Position numbers and translations under genes: made by a program. 46,391 nt of DNA from the NCBI RefSeq assembly GCF_013697775.1, contig NZ_JACCWG010000038.1:1-46391 (forward strand), given 5' to 3'. Below are positions 24,544 through 33,378 of the stretch, in pieces; position 1 is the stretch's first letter, and each line of letters starts with the position of its first letter. This DNA is from Ramlibacter sp. (GTDB lineage Bacteria; Pseudomonadota; Gammaproteobacteria; Burkholderiales; Burkholderiaceae_C). The notes beneath the pieces were generated by a model, which made no database searches, was not told where the DNA came from, and saw nothing but the letters and a program-made list of their open reading frames with translations.

Positions 24544-25428
24544 TCAGGCTTCCTTGCCGAACAGGCCGGCGGGCCGCAGCACCAGCACGATGGCCATGAT
24601 GACGAACACCACGACGTTGGAGGCCTCGGGGTAGAACACGCGGGTCAGTCCTTCGATCACGCCCAGCCCGAGGCCGGTGATCACCGAACCCAGGATGGAA
24701 CCCATGCCGCCGATCACGACGACGGCGAACACGACGATGATGATGTTGGAGCCCATGAGCGGCGCCACCTGGATCACCGGAGCCGCCAGCACGCCGGCCA
24801 GTGCGGCCAGCGCGGCGCCGCCGCCGTAGGTCAGCATGACCATCAGCGGCACGTTCACGCCGAACGCCTGGACCAGCTTGGAATTCTCGGTGCCGGCGCG
24901 CAGGTAGGCGCCCAGCCGCGTGCGCTCGATCAGGAACCAGGTGCCCAGGCAGACCACCAGCGAGGCGAAGATCACCCAGGCGCGGTAGTTCGGCAGCACC
25001 ATGAAGCCCAGGTTGGTGGCGCCCGACAGCAGCTCGGGCACCGGATACGACTGGCCGGACACGCCGTACTGGTCGCGGAAGATGCCTTCCAGCACCAGCG
25101 ACAGGCCAAAGGTGAGCAGCAGGCCGTACAGCGGGTCCAGCCCGTACAGCCGCTTGAGGAAAAGGCGCTCGATGACGACGCCGAGCATGCCGACCAGCAG
25201 CGGGGCGACGACCAGCGCGGCCCAGTAGTTCACGCCCCAGCGGTCCAGCATGATCCAGGCGAAGAAGGCGCCGACCATGTAGAGCGCCCCGTGGGCGAAG
25301 TTCACGATGTCCAGCAGGCCGAAGATGACCGCCAGGCCGAGGCTGAGCATGGCGTAGAACGCGCCGTTGACCAGGCCCAGCATCAGCTGGCCGAGAAAGG
25401 CCTGGAGAGGGATTCCGAAGATTTCCAT
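24544..25428 (-). CDS. livH: Branched-chain amino acid type ABC transporter permease (LivH)
   Basis: A 294-residue permease pairing with LivM. QLMLGLVNGAFYAMLSLGLAVIFGLLDIVNFAHGALYMVGAF is the typical N-terminal LivH region. ENSKLVQAFGVNVPLMVMLTYGGGAALAALAGVL carries the EAA-like coupling loop that contacts the ATPases. The C-terminus VFVIMAIVLVLRPAGLFGKEA is characteristic. It lies 102 nt downstream of the substrate-binding protein gene, with a strong hairpin between them. Confidence 0.93.
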   Translation of the reverse strand: MEIFGIPLQAFLGQLMLGLVNGAFYAMLSLGLAVIFGLLDIVNFAHGALYMVGAFFAWIMLDRWGVNYWAALVVAPLLVGMLGVVIERLFLKRLYGLDPLYGLLLTFGLSLVLEGIFRDQYGVSGQSYPVPELLSGATNLGFMVLPNYRAWVIFASLVVCLGTWFLIERTRLGAYLRAGTENSKLVQAFGVNVPLMVMLTYGGGAALAALAGVLAAPVIQVAPLMGSNIIIVVFAVVVIGGMGSILGSVITGLGLGVIEGLTRVFYPEASNVVVFVIMAIVLVLRPAGLFGKEA

Positions 25429-25486
25429 GAATGGCTAGAGGCTAGGGCGGCAGCTCGGGGCGGGGACAAGGGACAGGGAAAGCGGG

Positions 25487-25507
25487 ACGCGGGGCCAGGC
25501 CCCGCGT
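25487..25507 (-). other. Perfect hairpin between the binding-protein gene and livH
   Basis: A 21-nt perfect palindrome: ACGCGGGGCC, a central A, then GGCCCCGCGT. In the direction of transcription it lies 24 nt after the substrate-binding protein stop and before livH. There is no T-run, so it is likelier to protect the upstream mRNA from 3' exonucleases, or to reduce read-through, than to be a full terminator. That would give more binding protein than permease. Confidence 0.6.
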
Positions 25508-25530
25508 CTGGGATCAGCGCCGTGCGCCGA

Positions 25531-26733
25531 TCACTTCTTGAGCAGCGAACACTTGCTCTCGGCAACCGTGGTGAACGCCTGCTCGCCCGGCACCTTGGTC
25601 ACGAGCTTGTAGTAGTCCCACGGCGTGGTCGATTCCTTCGGGCTCTTCACCTGGTACAGGTACATGTCGTGGAGCATGCGGCCGTCGGCGCGCAGGGTGC
25701 CGTTCTTCTGGTAGAAGTCGTTGTACTTCATGGACTTCAGCGTGCTCATCACCTTGTCGGCGTCGGTCGTGCCGGCCTGCTGCACGGCCTTCAGGTAGCT
25801 CGTGGCCGCCGAATAGTCGGCAGCGTGGAGCGACGAGGGCATGCGCTTGAACTTGTCGAAGAAGCGCTTGGCGAACTTGCGCGACTCGTCGTCCTGGTTC
25901 CAGTACCAGCTGTCGGCCAGCTGCAGGCCTTCGGTGTTGGCCAGGCCCAGCGAGTGGACGTCGTTGATGAACACCAGCAGGCCGGCGACCTTCATGGTCT
26001 TGGTGATGCCGAATTCCTTGGCCGCCTTCATCGCGTTGGTGAAGTCGGCGGCGGCGTTGGCCAGGCCCAGGATCTGCGCCTTTGAGCCTTGCGCCTGCAG
26101 CAGGAACGACGAGAAGTCGGAAGCATTCAGCGGATGGCGCACCGCGCCGACCACCGTGCCGCCGTTGGACTTGACGACGTTGGACGCGTCGCCCTCGAGC
26201 GAATGGCCGAAGGCGTAGTCCGCCGTCAGGAAGAACCAGCTCTTGTTGCCGGCCTTGATCAGCGCGTTGCCCGCCACCTTGGCCAGCGACACGGTGTCGT
26301 AGGCGTAGTGCACGGTATAGGGCGTGCAGTTCTCGTTGGTCAGGCGGGCGGAGCCGGCGCCGATGGTGAGGAACGGGCGCTTCTTCTCGTTGGCCACGCC
26401 GGCCATGGCGATGTTGGCGCCCGAGTTGGTGCCGCCCATCAGCATGGACAGGTTCTGGCTGTCGATCCATTCGCGGGCCTTGGAGGCGGCGACGTCGGCC
26501 TTGTTCTGGTGGTCGGCCACCATCACTTCAACCGGGCGGTTCAGCACCTTGCCGCCGAAGTCTTCCACCGCCCACCTGATCATCTCGGCGCCGGCGGGCC
26601 CGTCGATGTCGGCGTACAGGCTGGCCATGTCGGTGATGAAGCCGATGCGGACCGGCCCGGTCTGGGACTGCGCCATCGCGCCGAAGCTGGCGAGGCCGGC
26701 GGCCATCGCCGCGACCAGGGTTGTAAGTTTCAT
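25531..26733 (-). CDS. ABC transporter periplasmic substrate-binding protein (type 1, HAAT family)
   Basis: A 400-residue secreted binding protein. A signal peptide is visible (MKLTTLVAAMAAGLASFGAMA, cleavage likely after AMA). The mature part starts QTGPVRIGFITDMASLYADIDGPAG, a type 1 periplasmic-binding fold with YAFGHSLEGDASNVVKSNGG in the second lobe. Two Cys residues, in ENCTPY and near the C-terminus (ESKCSLLKK), may form a disulfide. Related proteins bind diverse ligands (amino acids, aromatic acids, amides), so the substrate is open. GAAGGAGA precedes the ATG. Confidence 0.92.
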   Translation of the reverse strand: MKLTTLVAAMAAGLASFGAMAQSQTGPVRIGFITDMASLYADIDGPAGAEMIRWAVEDFGGKVLNRPVEVMVADHQNKADVAASKAREWIDSQNLSMLMGGTNSGANIAMAGVANEKKRPFLTIGAGSARLTNENCTPYTVHYAYDTVSLAKVAGNALIKAGNKSWFFLTADYAFGHSLEGDASNVVKSNGGTVVGAVRHPLNASDFSSFLLQAQGSKAQILGLANAAADFTNAMKAAKEFGITKTMKVAGLLVFINDVHSLGLANTEGLQLADSWYWNQDDESRKFAKRFFDKFKRMPSSLHAADYSAATSYLKAVQQAGTTDADKVMSTLKSMKYNDFYQKNGTLRADGRMLHDMYLYQVKSPKESTTPWDYYKLVTKVPGEQAFTTVAESKCSLLKK

Positions 26734-26763
26734 GTGGGGTCTCCTTCGTGTGAAAAGCTGTGC

Positions 26764-27471
26764 CTAGACGCCCAGGTATTCCTGCAGCATCGCCATGTTG
26801 TCCTGCAGCTCGTGCTGCGCGAATTCCCGCACCAGCTTGCCGTGCTCCATCACGTAGAAGCGGTCGGCCAGCGGGGCGGCAAAGCGGAAGTTCTGTTCCA
26901 CCAGCACCACCGTGTAGCCCCTGGCTTTGAGCGTGCCAATGGTTTCGCCCAGCTTCTGGACGATGACCGGCGCCAGGCCCTCGGAGATTTCGTCCAGCAG
27001 CAGCAGCCGCGCGCCGGTGCGCAGGATGCGCGCCACCGCCAGCATCTGCTGCTCGCCGCCCGACAGGCGCGTTCCCGGGCTGGCGGCGCGCTCCTTCAGG
27101 TTGGGGAACATGTCGTAGATCTCGGCCACGCTCATGCCGCCCGCGGCCACCGCCGGCGGCAGCAGCAGGTTTTCCTCGGCCGAGAGGCTGGCGAAGATGC
27201 CGCGCTCCTCCGGGCAGTAGCCCACGCCCAGGCGCGCCACCTTGTGCGGCGGCAGCTTGATCGCTTCCTGGCCGGCGATGCGGATGGAGCCGGTGCGCGC
27301 GCCGGTCAGGCCGACGATGGCGCGCAGCGTGGTGGTGCGCCCGGCGCCGTTGCGGCCCAGGATGGAAACCACCTCGCCCTCGTTGACGGTCATGTTCACG
27401 CCGTGCAGGACGTGCGATTCGCCGTACCAGGCGTGGAGGTTGTCGATGCGCAGGAGTTCTTGTCGTGCCAT
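26764..27471 (-). CDS. livF: ABC transporter ATP-binding protein LivF
   Basis: A 235-residue ATPase of a HAAT-type importer. Walker A GRNGAGRTTTLR has an Arg where Lys is usual (GAGRTT for GAGKTT). This is a deviation sometimes seen in LivF and still compatible with function, as LivG provides the partner site. The signature motif is LSGGEQQML, Walker B is RLLLLDEISEGLAP, with Glu present, and the switch His region has been replaced by VLVEQNF. The gene lies 8 nt downstream of livG and 30 nt before the binding-protein gene. Confidence 0.93.
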   Translation of the reverse strand: MARQELLRIDNLHAWYGESHVLHGVNMTVNEGEVVSILGRNGAGRTTTLRAIVGLTGARTGSIRIAGQEAIKLPPHKVARLGVGYCPEERGIFASLSAEENLLLPPAVAAGGMSVAEIYDMFPNLKERAASPGTRLSGGEQQMLAVARILRTGARLLLLDEISEGLAPVIVQKLGETIGTLKARGYTVVLVEQNFRFAAPLADRFYVMEHGKLVREFAQHELQDNMAMLQEYLGV

Positions 27472-27479
27472 GGCGGTGC

Positions 27480-28253
27480 TCAGTGGGCGCCCTGCAGCGC
27501 CGCGTCGGCGCTGCCCATGTAGGCCTCGACCACCAGCGGGTTGCGCGCCACCTCGGAATACGGGCCGTCGGCGATCACCGCGCCACGCTGCAGCACCGTG
27601 ATGCGGTCGGCGATGCTGGAGACCACGTTCATGTTGTGTTCCACCATCAGGATGGTGCGGCCCTCGGACACCTTCTTGATCAGCTGGGTGACGCGGTTCA
27701 CGTCCTCGTGGCCCATGCCCTGGGTGGGCTCGTCCAGCAGCATCAGGTCGGGCTCCAGCGCCATGGTGGTGGCCAGCTCCAGCGCGCGCTTGCGGCCGTA
27801 GGGCAGGTTCACCGTCATTTCGCGCGCGAAATCCTGCAGGTCCACCGTGTGCAGCAGCTCCAGCGCGCGGTCGTGCAGGTGGAACAGCGACTTCTCCGGC
27901 TTCCAGAAATGGAACGAGGTGCCCAGGTTGCGCTGCAGTGCGGCGCGCACGTTCTCCAGCACCGTCATGTGCGGGAACACCGCGGAGATCTGGAACGAGC
28001 GCACGATGCCGCGCCGCGCGATCTGCGCCGGCTTCTCGTGGGTGATGTCGTGGCCCAGGTAGGTGATGGTGCCGCGGGTGGGCGGCAGGAACTTGGTCAG
28101 CAGGTTGAAGAAGGTGGTCTTGCCGGCCCCGTTGGGGCCGATCAGGGCGTGGATGTCGCCGCGGCGCACCCGCAGGTCCACGTTGTTGACCGCGACGAAG
28201 CCCTTGAACTCCTTCGTCAGGCCCTTCGTCTCCAGAATGTACTCAGCCGGCAA
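27480..28253 (-). CDS. livG: ABC transporter ATP-binding protein LivG (TTG start)
   Basis: A 257-residue ATPase, partner of LivF. Walker A is GPNGAGKTTFFN. The LivG-specific Q-loop region is RSFQISAVFPHMTVLENVRAAL, the signature region is atypical (LPYGRKRALELATTMALEP, normal for LivG), Walker B is LMLLDEPTQGM and the H-loop is MVEHNMNVV. No ATG lies near the family N-terminus. A TTG with AGGAG seven bases upstream gives PAEYILETKGLTKEF, so it is used here. It is the first gene of the operon livG-livF-binding protein-livH-livM. Confidence 0.92.
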   Translation of the reverse strand: MPAEYILETKGLTKEFKGFVAVNNVDLRVRRGDIHALIGPNGAGKTTFFNLLTKFLPPTRGTITYLGHDITHEKPAQIARRGIVRSFQISAVFPHMTVLENVRAALQRNLGTSFHFWKPEKSLFHLHDRALELLHTVDLQDFAREMTVNLPYGRKRALELATTMALEPDLMLLDEPTQGMGHEDVNRVTQLIKKVSEGRTILMVEHNMNVVSSIADRITVLQRGAVIADGPYSEVARNPLVVEAYMGSADAALQGAH

Positions 28254-28509
28254 ATCGCACTCCTGCTCCAGGTGCGGGGGTCAAAAAAACTCCCGCGAAG
28301 CAAGCAACTGTAAAAAGCATGCCGCACCGCAGTAAGGGGGGTAAACCTTAAGTAGTTTTGCTTGGTTCACCGCCGGCCAGGCGAGGCCTCGCGGCGAAGC
28401 CCGCGCGGGGAGGCCCGGATGCTACACTTTTTGTAGCTAAGGGGCGGGTCGGGTTTTCACCAACTGGCCGGCGCGATGCCGGCGGGGGCATCGGACGCCG
28501 GCCGCGCGC
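28254..28509. other. Intergenic region between icmF and livG with two short palindromes
   Basis: 256 nt without a supported gene. GCGAGGCCTCGC (28381-28392) is a perfect 12-bp palindrome, and GCTACA-CTTTT-TGTAGC (28421-28437) a six-bp hairpin that could slow transcription leaving icmF. A less GC-rich part (about 28284-28370) next to livG probably contains the livG promoter on the minus strand, but I cannot assign clear -35/-10 boxes. Confidence 0.4.
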
Positions 28510-31500
28510 TCACATGTTGCGGCGGTACTGGCCGCCGACTTCGAACAGCGTGGCGGTGATCTGGCCCAGCGAGCACACGCGCACCGCGTCCATCAGCACC
28601 TCGAACACGTTGCCGTTGTCCATCACCGCCTGGCGCAGGCGCTGCAGCATGGCGGGCGCCTCGACAGCGTTGCGGGCGTGGAAGTCCTGCAGGCGCGTGA
28701 GCTGGTTCTGCTTTTCTTCTTCGGTCGAGCGGGCCAGCTCCAGCTTGTCCATGACGGTGTCGCCGTGCGGGTTGCGGAAGGTGTTGACGCCGACGATGGG
28801 CAGCTCGCCGGTGTGCTTGAGCATCTCGTAATGCATGCTCTCGTCCTGGATGCGGCCGCGCTGGTAGCCGGTTTCCATCGCGCCCAGCACGCCGCCGCGC
28901 TCGGAGATGCGCTCGAACTCGCTCAGCACGGCCTCTTCCACCAGCTCGGTCAGATCGTCGATGATGAACGAGCCCTGGCTGGGGTTCTCGTTCTTCGCCA
29001 GCCCCCACTCGCGGTTGATGATCAGCTGGATCGCCATGGCGCGCCGCACGGACTCCTCGGTCGGCGTGGTGATCGCCTCGTCGAAGGCGTTGGTGTGCAG
29101 CGAGTTGCAGTTGTCGTAGATCGCGATCAGCGCCTGCAGCGTGGTGCGGATGTCGTTGAACTGGATCTCCTGCGCGTGCAGGCTGCGCCCGGAGGTCTGG
29201 ACGTGGTACTTGAGCTTCTGGCTGCGTTCGTTGGCGCCGTACTTCTCCTTCATGGCCACCGCCCAGATGCGGCGCGCCACCCGGCCCATGACCGTGTACT
29301 CCGGGTCCATGCCGTTGGAGAAGAAGAACGACAGGTTGGGCGCGAAGTCGTCGATGTGCATCCCGCGTGCGAGATAGGCCTCGACGAAGGTGAAGCCGTT
29401 CGACAGGGTGAACGCCAGCTGGCTGATCGGGTTGGCGCCGGCTTCGGCGATGTGGTAGCCCGAGATCGACACCGAGTAGAAGTTGCGCACGTTGTGCTGC
29501 ACGAAGTACTGCTGAATGTCGCCCATCACCTTCAGGCTGAACTCGGTGGAGAAGATGCAGGTGTTCTGGCCCTGGTCTTCCTTCAGGATGTCGGCCTGCA
29601 CCGTGCCACGCACGTTGGCCTGCACCCATTCGCGGATCTTGGCGGTTTCGGTGGGCGTGGGCTCGCGGCCGTTGTCGGCCTTGAACTTCTCCATCTGCTG
29701 GTCGATGGCGGTGTTCATGAACATCGCCAGGATGCTGGGCGCCGGGCCGTTGATGGTCATCGACACCGAGGTGCTGGGCTCGCACAGGTCAAAGCCCGAA
29801 TACAGCACCTTCATGTCCTCCAGCGTGGCGATGGACACGCCGGAGTTGCCGACCTTGCCGTAGATGTCCGGGCGCAGGTCGGGGTCGTTGCCGTACAGCG
29901 TGACCGAATCGAAGGCGGTGGACAGGCGCTTGGCCGGCGTGCCGGCCGACAGCAGCTTGAAGCGGCGGTTGGTGCGGAACGGGTCGCCTTCGCCGGCGAA
30001 CATGCGCGTGGGGTCCTCGCCCTCGCGCTTGAAAGCGAAGGTGCCGGCGGTGTAGGGGAAGCTGCCCGGCGCGTTCTCCAGCATCAGCCACTTGAGGATT
30101 TCGCCGCTGTCCTCGTACTGGGGCAGGGCGACCTTGCGGATGGTGGTGCCCGAGAGCGACTTGGTGGTCAGCCGGGTGCGGATTTCCTTGTCGCGGATCT
30201 TCACCACGTACTCGTCGCCGGCGTAGGCCTTCTGCATGTCGGGCCACTGGGCCAGCAGGTGGCGCGCGGGCGCTTCCAAGTGCTGCTCGCGCTGCACCGC
30301 CAGGTCGTCCGCGGCTTCCGCGGCCTGGGCGCGGTCGGGCTTGTCGGCGCGCAGCATGGCCGCCGATGCGCGCAGCTGCTGGACTTCGCGCGCGAGCTTG
30401 GCCTGGGCGCGCACCTTCTTCTTGTAGGCGCGCACGGTTTCGGAAATCTCGGCCAGGTAGCGGGTGCGCTGCGGCGGCACGATCGGCGTCTGGTTGGTGC
30501 TGTGGCGCACGTCGACCGAGGGCAGGCGGCCGTCCTGCAGCTTCAGGCCCAGCTCGCCCAGGCGCGGCTTGAGCGCCTGGAACAGCGCGGTCACGCCGTC
30601 GTCGTTGAAGCGGGCGGCCATGGTGCCGAACACCGGCATCTCCTCGGTCCGCTTGGTCCACGCTTCCTTGTTGCGCTGGACCTGCTTGCTCACGTCGCGC
30701 AGCGCGTCGGCCGCGCCTTTGCGGTCGAACTTGTTGATCGCCACGAACTCGGCGAAGTCCAGCATGTCGATCTTTTCCAGCTGGCTGGCGGCGCCGAACT
30801 CGGGCGTCATCACGTACAGCGGCACGTCCACGTGCGGCACGATGGCGGCGTCGCCCTGGCCGATGCCGGAGGTCTCGACGATCACCAGGTCGAAGCCGGC
30901 GGCCTTGCAGGCGGCCACCACGTCGGGCAGGGCCGGGGAGATCTCGCTGCCGAAGTCGCGCGTGGCCAGCGAGCGCATGAAGACGCGCTGCCCGGAATCG
31001 GGAGAAGCCGCCTGGCCGACGGGCTTGGGCCACGGGTTGATGGCGTTCATACGGATGCGGTCGCCCAGCAGGGCACCGCCGCTCTTGCGGCGCGACGGGT
31101 CGATGGAGATGACGGCGATGCGCAGGCTGTCGTCCTGGTCCAGGCGCAGCCGCCGGATCAGTTCGTCGGTGAGCGAGGACTTGCCGGCGCCGCCGGTACC
31201 GGTGACGCCCAGCACGGGAACGTGGCGCGTGTCGGCGTGCTTGCGCACCGTGTTGACCAGTTCGGCGTCGGCGTTGCCGTTCTCCAGCGCGGTGATGAGC
31301 TGGGCCAGCGCGCGCCAGCTGGCGTCGTCCTGGCCCTGGATGGCCTCGGCGCGGCGCGGCGCGAAGGAGGTGAGGTCCTTGTCGCAGCGCATCACCATCT
31401 CGCCGATCATTCCCTGCAGGCCCATCTTCTGGCCGTCTTCGGGACTGTAGATGCGCGTGACGCCGTAGTCCTGCAGTTCGCGGATTTCCGAGGGCACGAT

Positions 31501-31833
31501 CACGCCGCCGCCGCCGCCGAACACCTGGATGTGCTCGCCGCCGCGCTGCTTGAGCAGATCGACCATGTACTTGAAGTACTCGACGTGGCCGCCCTGGTAG
31601 GAACTGATGGCGATGCCCTGCACGTCTTCCTGCAGAGCCGCGGTGACCACCTCGTCCACGCTGCGGTTGTGGCCCAGGTGGATGACCTCGGCGCCCATGC
31701 CCTGCAGGATGCGCCGCATGATGTTGATGGCCGCGTCGTGCCCGTCGAACAGGCTGGCGGCGGTGACGAAACGCACCTTGTGCGTGGGACGGTAGCTGGC
31801 GAGCGCCTTGTATTCGGCGGACAGGTCGGTCAT
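28510..31833 (-). CDS. icmF: Fused isobutyryl-CoA mutase IcmF (B12-dependent acyl-CoA mutase with built-in G-protein chaperone)
   Basis: A 1107-residue three-part enzyme. Residues 1-150 are the cobalamin-binding domain, with the base-off motif DGHDAA (Asp30, His32) and the FGGGGGVI loop. Residues about 205-420 are a MeaB-like GTPase with P-loop GTGGAGKSS (212-220), switch [18 protein letters not shown] and NKFD specificity motif. The C-terminal mutase part has [34 protein letters not shown] and [18 protein letters not shown]. This order is that of IcmF, which interconverts isobutyryl- and n-butyryl-CoA; methylmalonyl-CoA mutase lacks the fused GTPase. Related fusions accept isovaleryl- or pivalyl-CoA, so substrate choice is open. 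It stands between two Liv-type transporters and has its own promoter. Confidence 0.94.
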   Translation of the reverse strand: MTDLSAEYKALASYRPTHKVRFVTAASLFDGHDAAINIMRRILQGMGAEVIHLGHNRSVDEVVTAALQEDVQGIAISSYQGGHVEYFKYMVDLLKQRGGEHIQVFGGGGGVIVPSEIRELQDYGVTRIYSPEDGQKMGLQGMIGEMVMRCDKDLTSFAPRRAEAIQGQDDASWRALAQLITALENGNADAELVNTVRKHADTRHVPVLGVTGTGGAGKSSLTDELIRRLRLDQDDSLRIAVISIDPSRRKSGGALLGDRIRMNAINPWPKPVGQAASPDSGQRVFMRSLATRDFGSEISPALPDVVAACKAAGFDLVIVETSGIGQGDAAIVPHVDVPLYVMTPEFGAASQLEKIDMLDFAEFVAINKFDRKGAADALRDVSKQVQRNKEAWTKRTEEMPVFGTMAARFNDDGVTALFQALKPRLGELGLKLQDGRLPSVDVRHSTNQTPIVPPQRTRYLAEISETVRAYKKKVRAQAKLAREVQQLRASAAMLRADKPDRAQAAEAADDLAVQREQHLEAPARHLLAQWPDMQKAYAGDEYVVKIRDKEIRTRLTTKSLSGTTIRKVALPQYEDSGEILKWLMLENAPGSFPYTAGTFAFKREGEDPTRMFAGEGDPFRTNRRFKLLSAGTPAKRLSTAFDSVTLYGNDPDLRPDIYGKVGNSGVSIATLEDMKVLYSGFDLCEPSTSVSMTINGPAPSILAMFMNTAIDQQMEKFKADNGREPTPTETAKIREWVQANVRGTVQADILKEDQGQNTCIFSTEFSLKVMGDIQQYFVQHNVRNFYSVSISGYHIAEAGANPISQLAFTLSNGFTFVEAYLARGMHIDDFAPNLSFFFSNGMDPEYTVMGRVARRIWAVAMKEKYGANERSQKLKYHVQTSGRSLHAQEIQFNDIRTTLQALIAIYDNCNSLHTNAFDEAITTPTEESVRRAMAIQLIINREWGLAKNENPSQGSFIIDDLTELVEEAVLSEFERISERGGVLGAMETGYQRGRIQDESMHYEMLKHTGELPIVGVNTFRNPHGDTVMDKLELARSTEEEKQNQLTRLQDFHARNAVEAPAMLQRLRQAVMDNGNVFEVLMDAVRVCSLGQITATLFEVGGQYRRNM

Positions 31834-31860
31834 GGAATGGGGCTCCCGGGAATGATCGCT

Positions 31861-31895
31861 ACCTTACTTGACGTTTACGTCAACGTCAATGTCAA
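31861..31895 (-). promoter_or_regulatory. icmF promoter with MerR-type (LiuR-like) operator
   Basis: On the minus strand TTGACG (31889-31884), a 17-nt spacer and TAAGGT (31866-31861) form a promoter. The spacer holds TTGACGT-AA-ACGTCAA (31883-31868), a perfect inverted repeat of 7-bp arms. The half-site ACGTCAA is repeated on the plus strand at 31877, 31883 and, as ATGTCAA, 31889, a six-base period. A palindrome inside the spacer is the layout of MerR-family regulators. The sequence resembles my memory of LiuR sites of branched-chain amino acid catabolism. Confidence 0.6.
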
Positions 31896-32055
31896 CCCGG
31901 TGCACCGCCACGGTGCAGATGCGGGTTTGTCCGGGGTGGGATGACAGCCAGCCGTCAGGGCATGCAGCGGGGCCGCTGGGTTAGCATGGACCGAAGGCCC
32001 CTGCGTCATGCCGGATGCCGATTGCATCGATTTTCACAAGACTCGGAGACAACAC

Positions 32056-33294
32056 ATGATGCCCTCGATCAAACTCACCGCCGTTGCCGCGCTCGCGCTG
32101 TCGGCCGGCATGGCCTTCGCAGCGGACCCGATCAAGATCGGCGTCGACGGACCGTTCACCGGCGGCTCCTCCTCGATGGGGGTCAGCATGCGCGACGGCG
32201 TGCGCCTCGCCGTGGAAGAGATCAACAAGGCCGGCGGCGTGCTCGGCCGCAAGATCGCGCTGGTCGAGCGCGACGACGAAGCCAAGAACGAGCGCGGCGT
32301 GCAGATCGCGCAGGAGCTGATCAACAAGGAGAAGGTCACCGCGGTGGTCGGCTACATCAACACCGGCGTGGCGCTCGCCTCGCAGCGCTTCTTCCAGGAA
32401 GCCAAGATCCCGGTGATGAACAACGTGGCCACCGGCTCGCTGGTCACCCACCAGTTCGACGACCAGCCGGAGAACTACATCTTCCGCAACTCCGCGCATG
32501 ATTCCATCCAGGCGCCGATGATCGTGGAAGAGGCGATTTCCCGCCGCGGCTTCAAGAAGGTCGCAATCCTGGCGGACTCCACCAACTACGGCCAGCTGGG
32601 CCGCGCCGACCTGGAGAAGGCGCTGGAGCAGAAGGGCGTGAAGCCGGTGGCGGTCGAGAAGTTCAACATCAAGGACGTCGACATGACGCCCCAGCTGCTC
32701 AAGGCCAAGGAAGCCGGCGCCGAAGCGGTGCTGACCTACGGCATCGGCCCCGAGTTGGCGCAGATCGCCAACGGCATGACCAAGCTGGGCTGGAAGGTGC
32801 CGATCGTCGGCAGCTGGACGCTGTCGATGGCCAACTTCATCGACAACGCCGGCCCCGGCGGTGAGGGCGCGCGCATGCCGCAGACCTTCATCCAGGAAGC
32901 CACCACGCCCAAGCGCAAGGCCTTCATCGACAACTACCTGAAGACCTTCAAGCCGAAGAACAACCGCATCGATTCGCCGGTGTCGGCCGCGCAGGGCTAC
33001 GACTCGATCTACCTGCTGGCCGCGGCCATCAAGCAGGCCGGCTCCACCGAAGGCCCCAAGGTCAAGGAAGCGTTGGAGGACCTGAAGGCGCCGGTGGAAG
33101 GCGTGGTGACGATCTACAACAAGCCGTTCGCCAAGGCCGACCACGACGCCATCACCGCCAACATCCCGGTGTTCGGCGAAGTCAAGGGCCAGCGCGTGGT
33201 CTACGCCTACGCCGACGACCAGAAGAAGGCCGCCGAAGTGCGCCTGAAGGACGCCAACGCCAAGGGTGCCCTGGCACCGGCCAAGAAGAAGTAA
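32056..33294 (+). CDS. ABC transporter periplasmic substrate-binding protein, second Liv-type system
   Basis: A 412-residue secreted protein. The signal peptide (MMPSIKLTAVAALALSAGMAFA, cleavage after FA) is followed by ADPIKIGVDGPFTGGSSSMGVSMRDG, the standard ligand-site region of LivJ/K-like proteins, with YINTG and NNVATG loops. Residues 160-330 form the second lobe, and the C-terminus is Lys/Ala-rich. The start (32056) was set by the signal peptide; the open frame extends 16 codons further but lacks such a start. It heads the operon binding protein-livH-livMG fusion-livF. The ligand is unknown; it differs from the binding protein at 26733, so two substrates are likely. Confidence 0.93.
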   Translation: MMPSIKLTAVAALALSAGMAFAADPIKIGVDGPFTGGSSSMGVSMRDGVRLAVEEINKAGGVLGRKIALVERDDEAKNERGVQIAQELINKEKVTAVVGYINTGVALASQRFFQEAKIPVMNNVATGSLVTHQFDDQPENYIFRNSAHDSIQAPMIVEEAISRRGFKKVAILADSTNYGQLGRADLEKALEQKGVKPVAVEKFNIKDVDMTPQLLKAKEAGAEAVLTYGIGPELAQIANGMTKLGWKVPIVGSWTLSMANFIDNAGPGGEGARMPQTFIQEATTPKRKAFIDNYLKTFKPKNNRIDSPVSAAQGYDSIYLLAAAIKQAGSTEGPKVKEALEDLKAPVEGVVTIYNKPFAKADHDAITANIPVFGEVKGQRVVYAYADDQKKAAEVRLKDANAKGALAPAKKK

Positions 33295-33378
33295 ACGCAA
33301 TCGCCGCGCGCGCCGCCCGGGCCCCGTCCCGCGGCGGCGCTTGCACATCGCAGCGGCCCATTTCCCGGAGGGGTGGTC

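Noticed and set aside
31901-31917. Hairpin TGCACCG-CCA-CGGTGCA as a terminator or operator
   Set aside because: Only a seven-bp stem with no T-run, in a divergent intergenic region where no transcription needs to end; it may be chance.
28678-31944. Very long plus-strand ORF (1088 codons) opposite icmF
   Set aside because: It is an antisense shadow of icmF produced by high-GC codon bias. The translation is His/Gly/Val/Gln-rich low-complexity sequence with no domain, whereas icmF has all its motifs.
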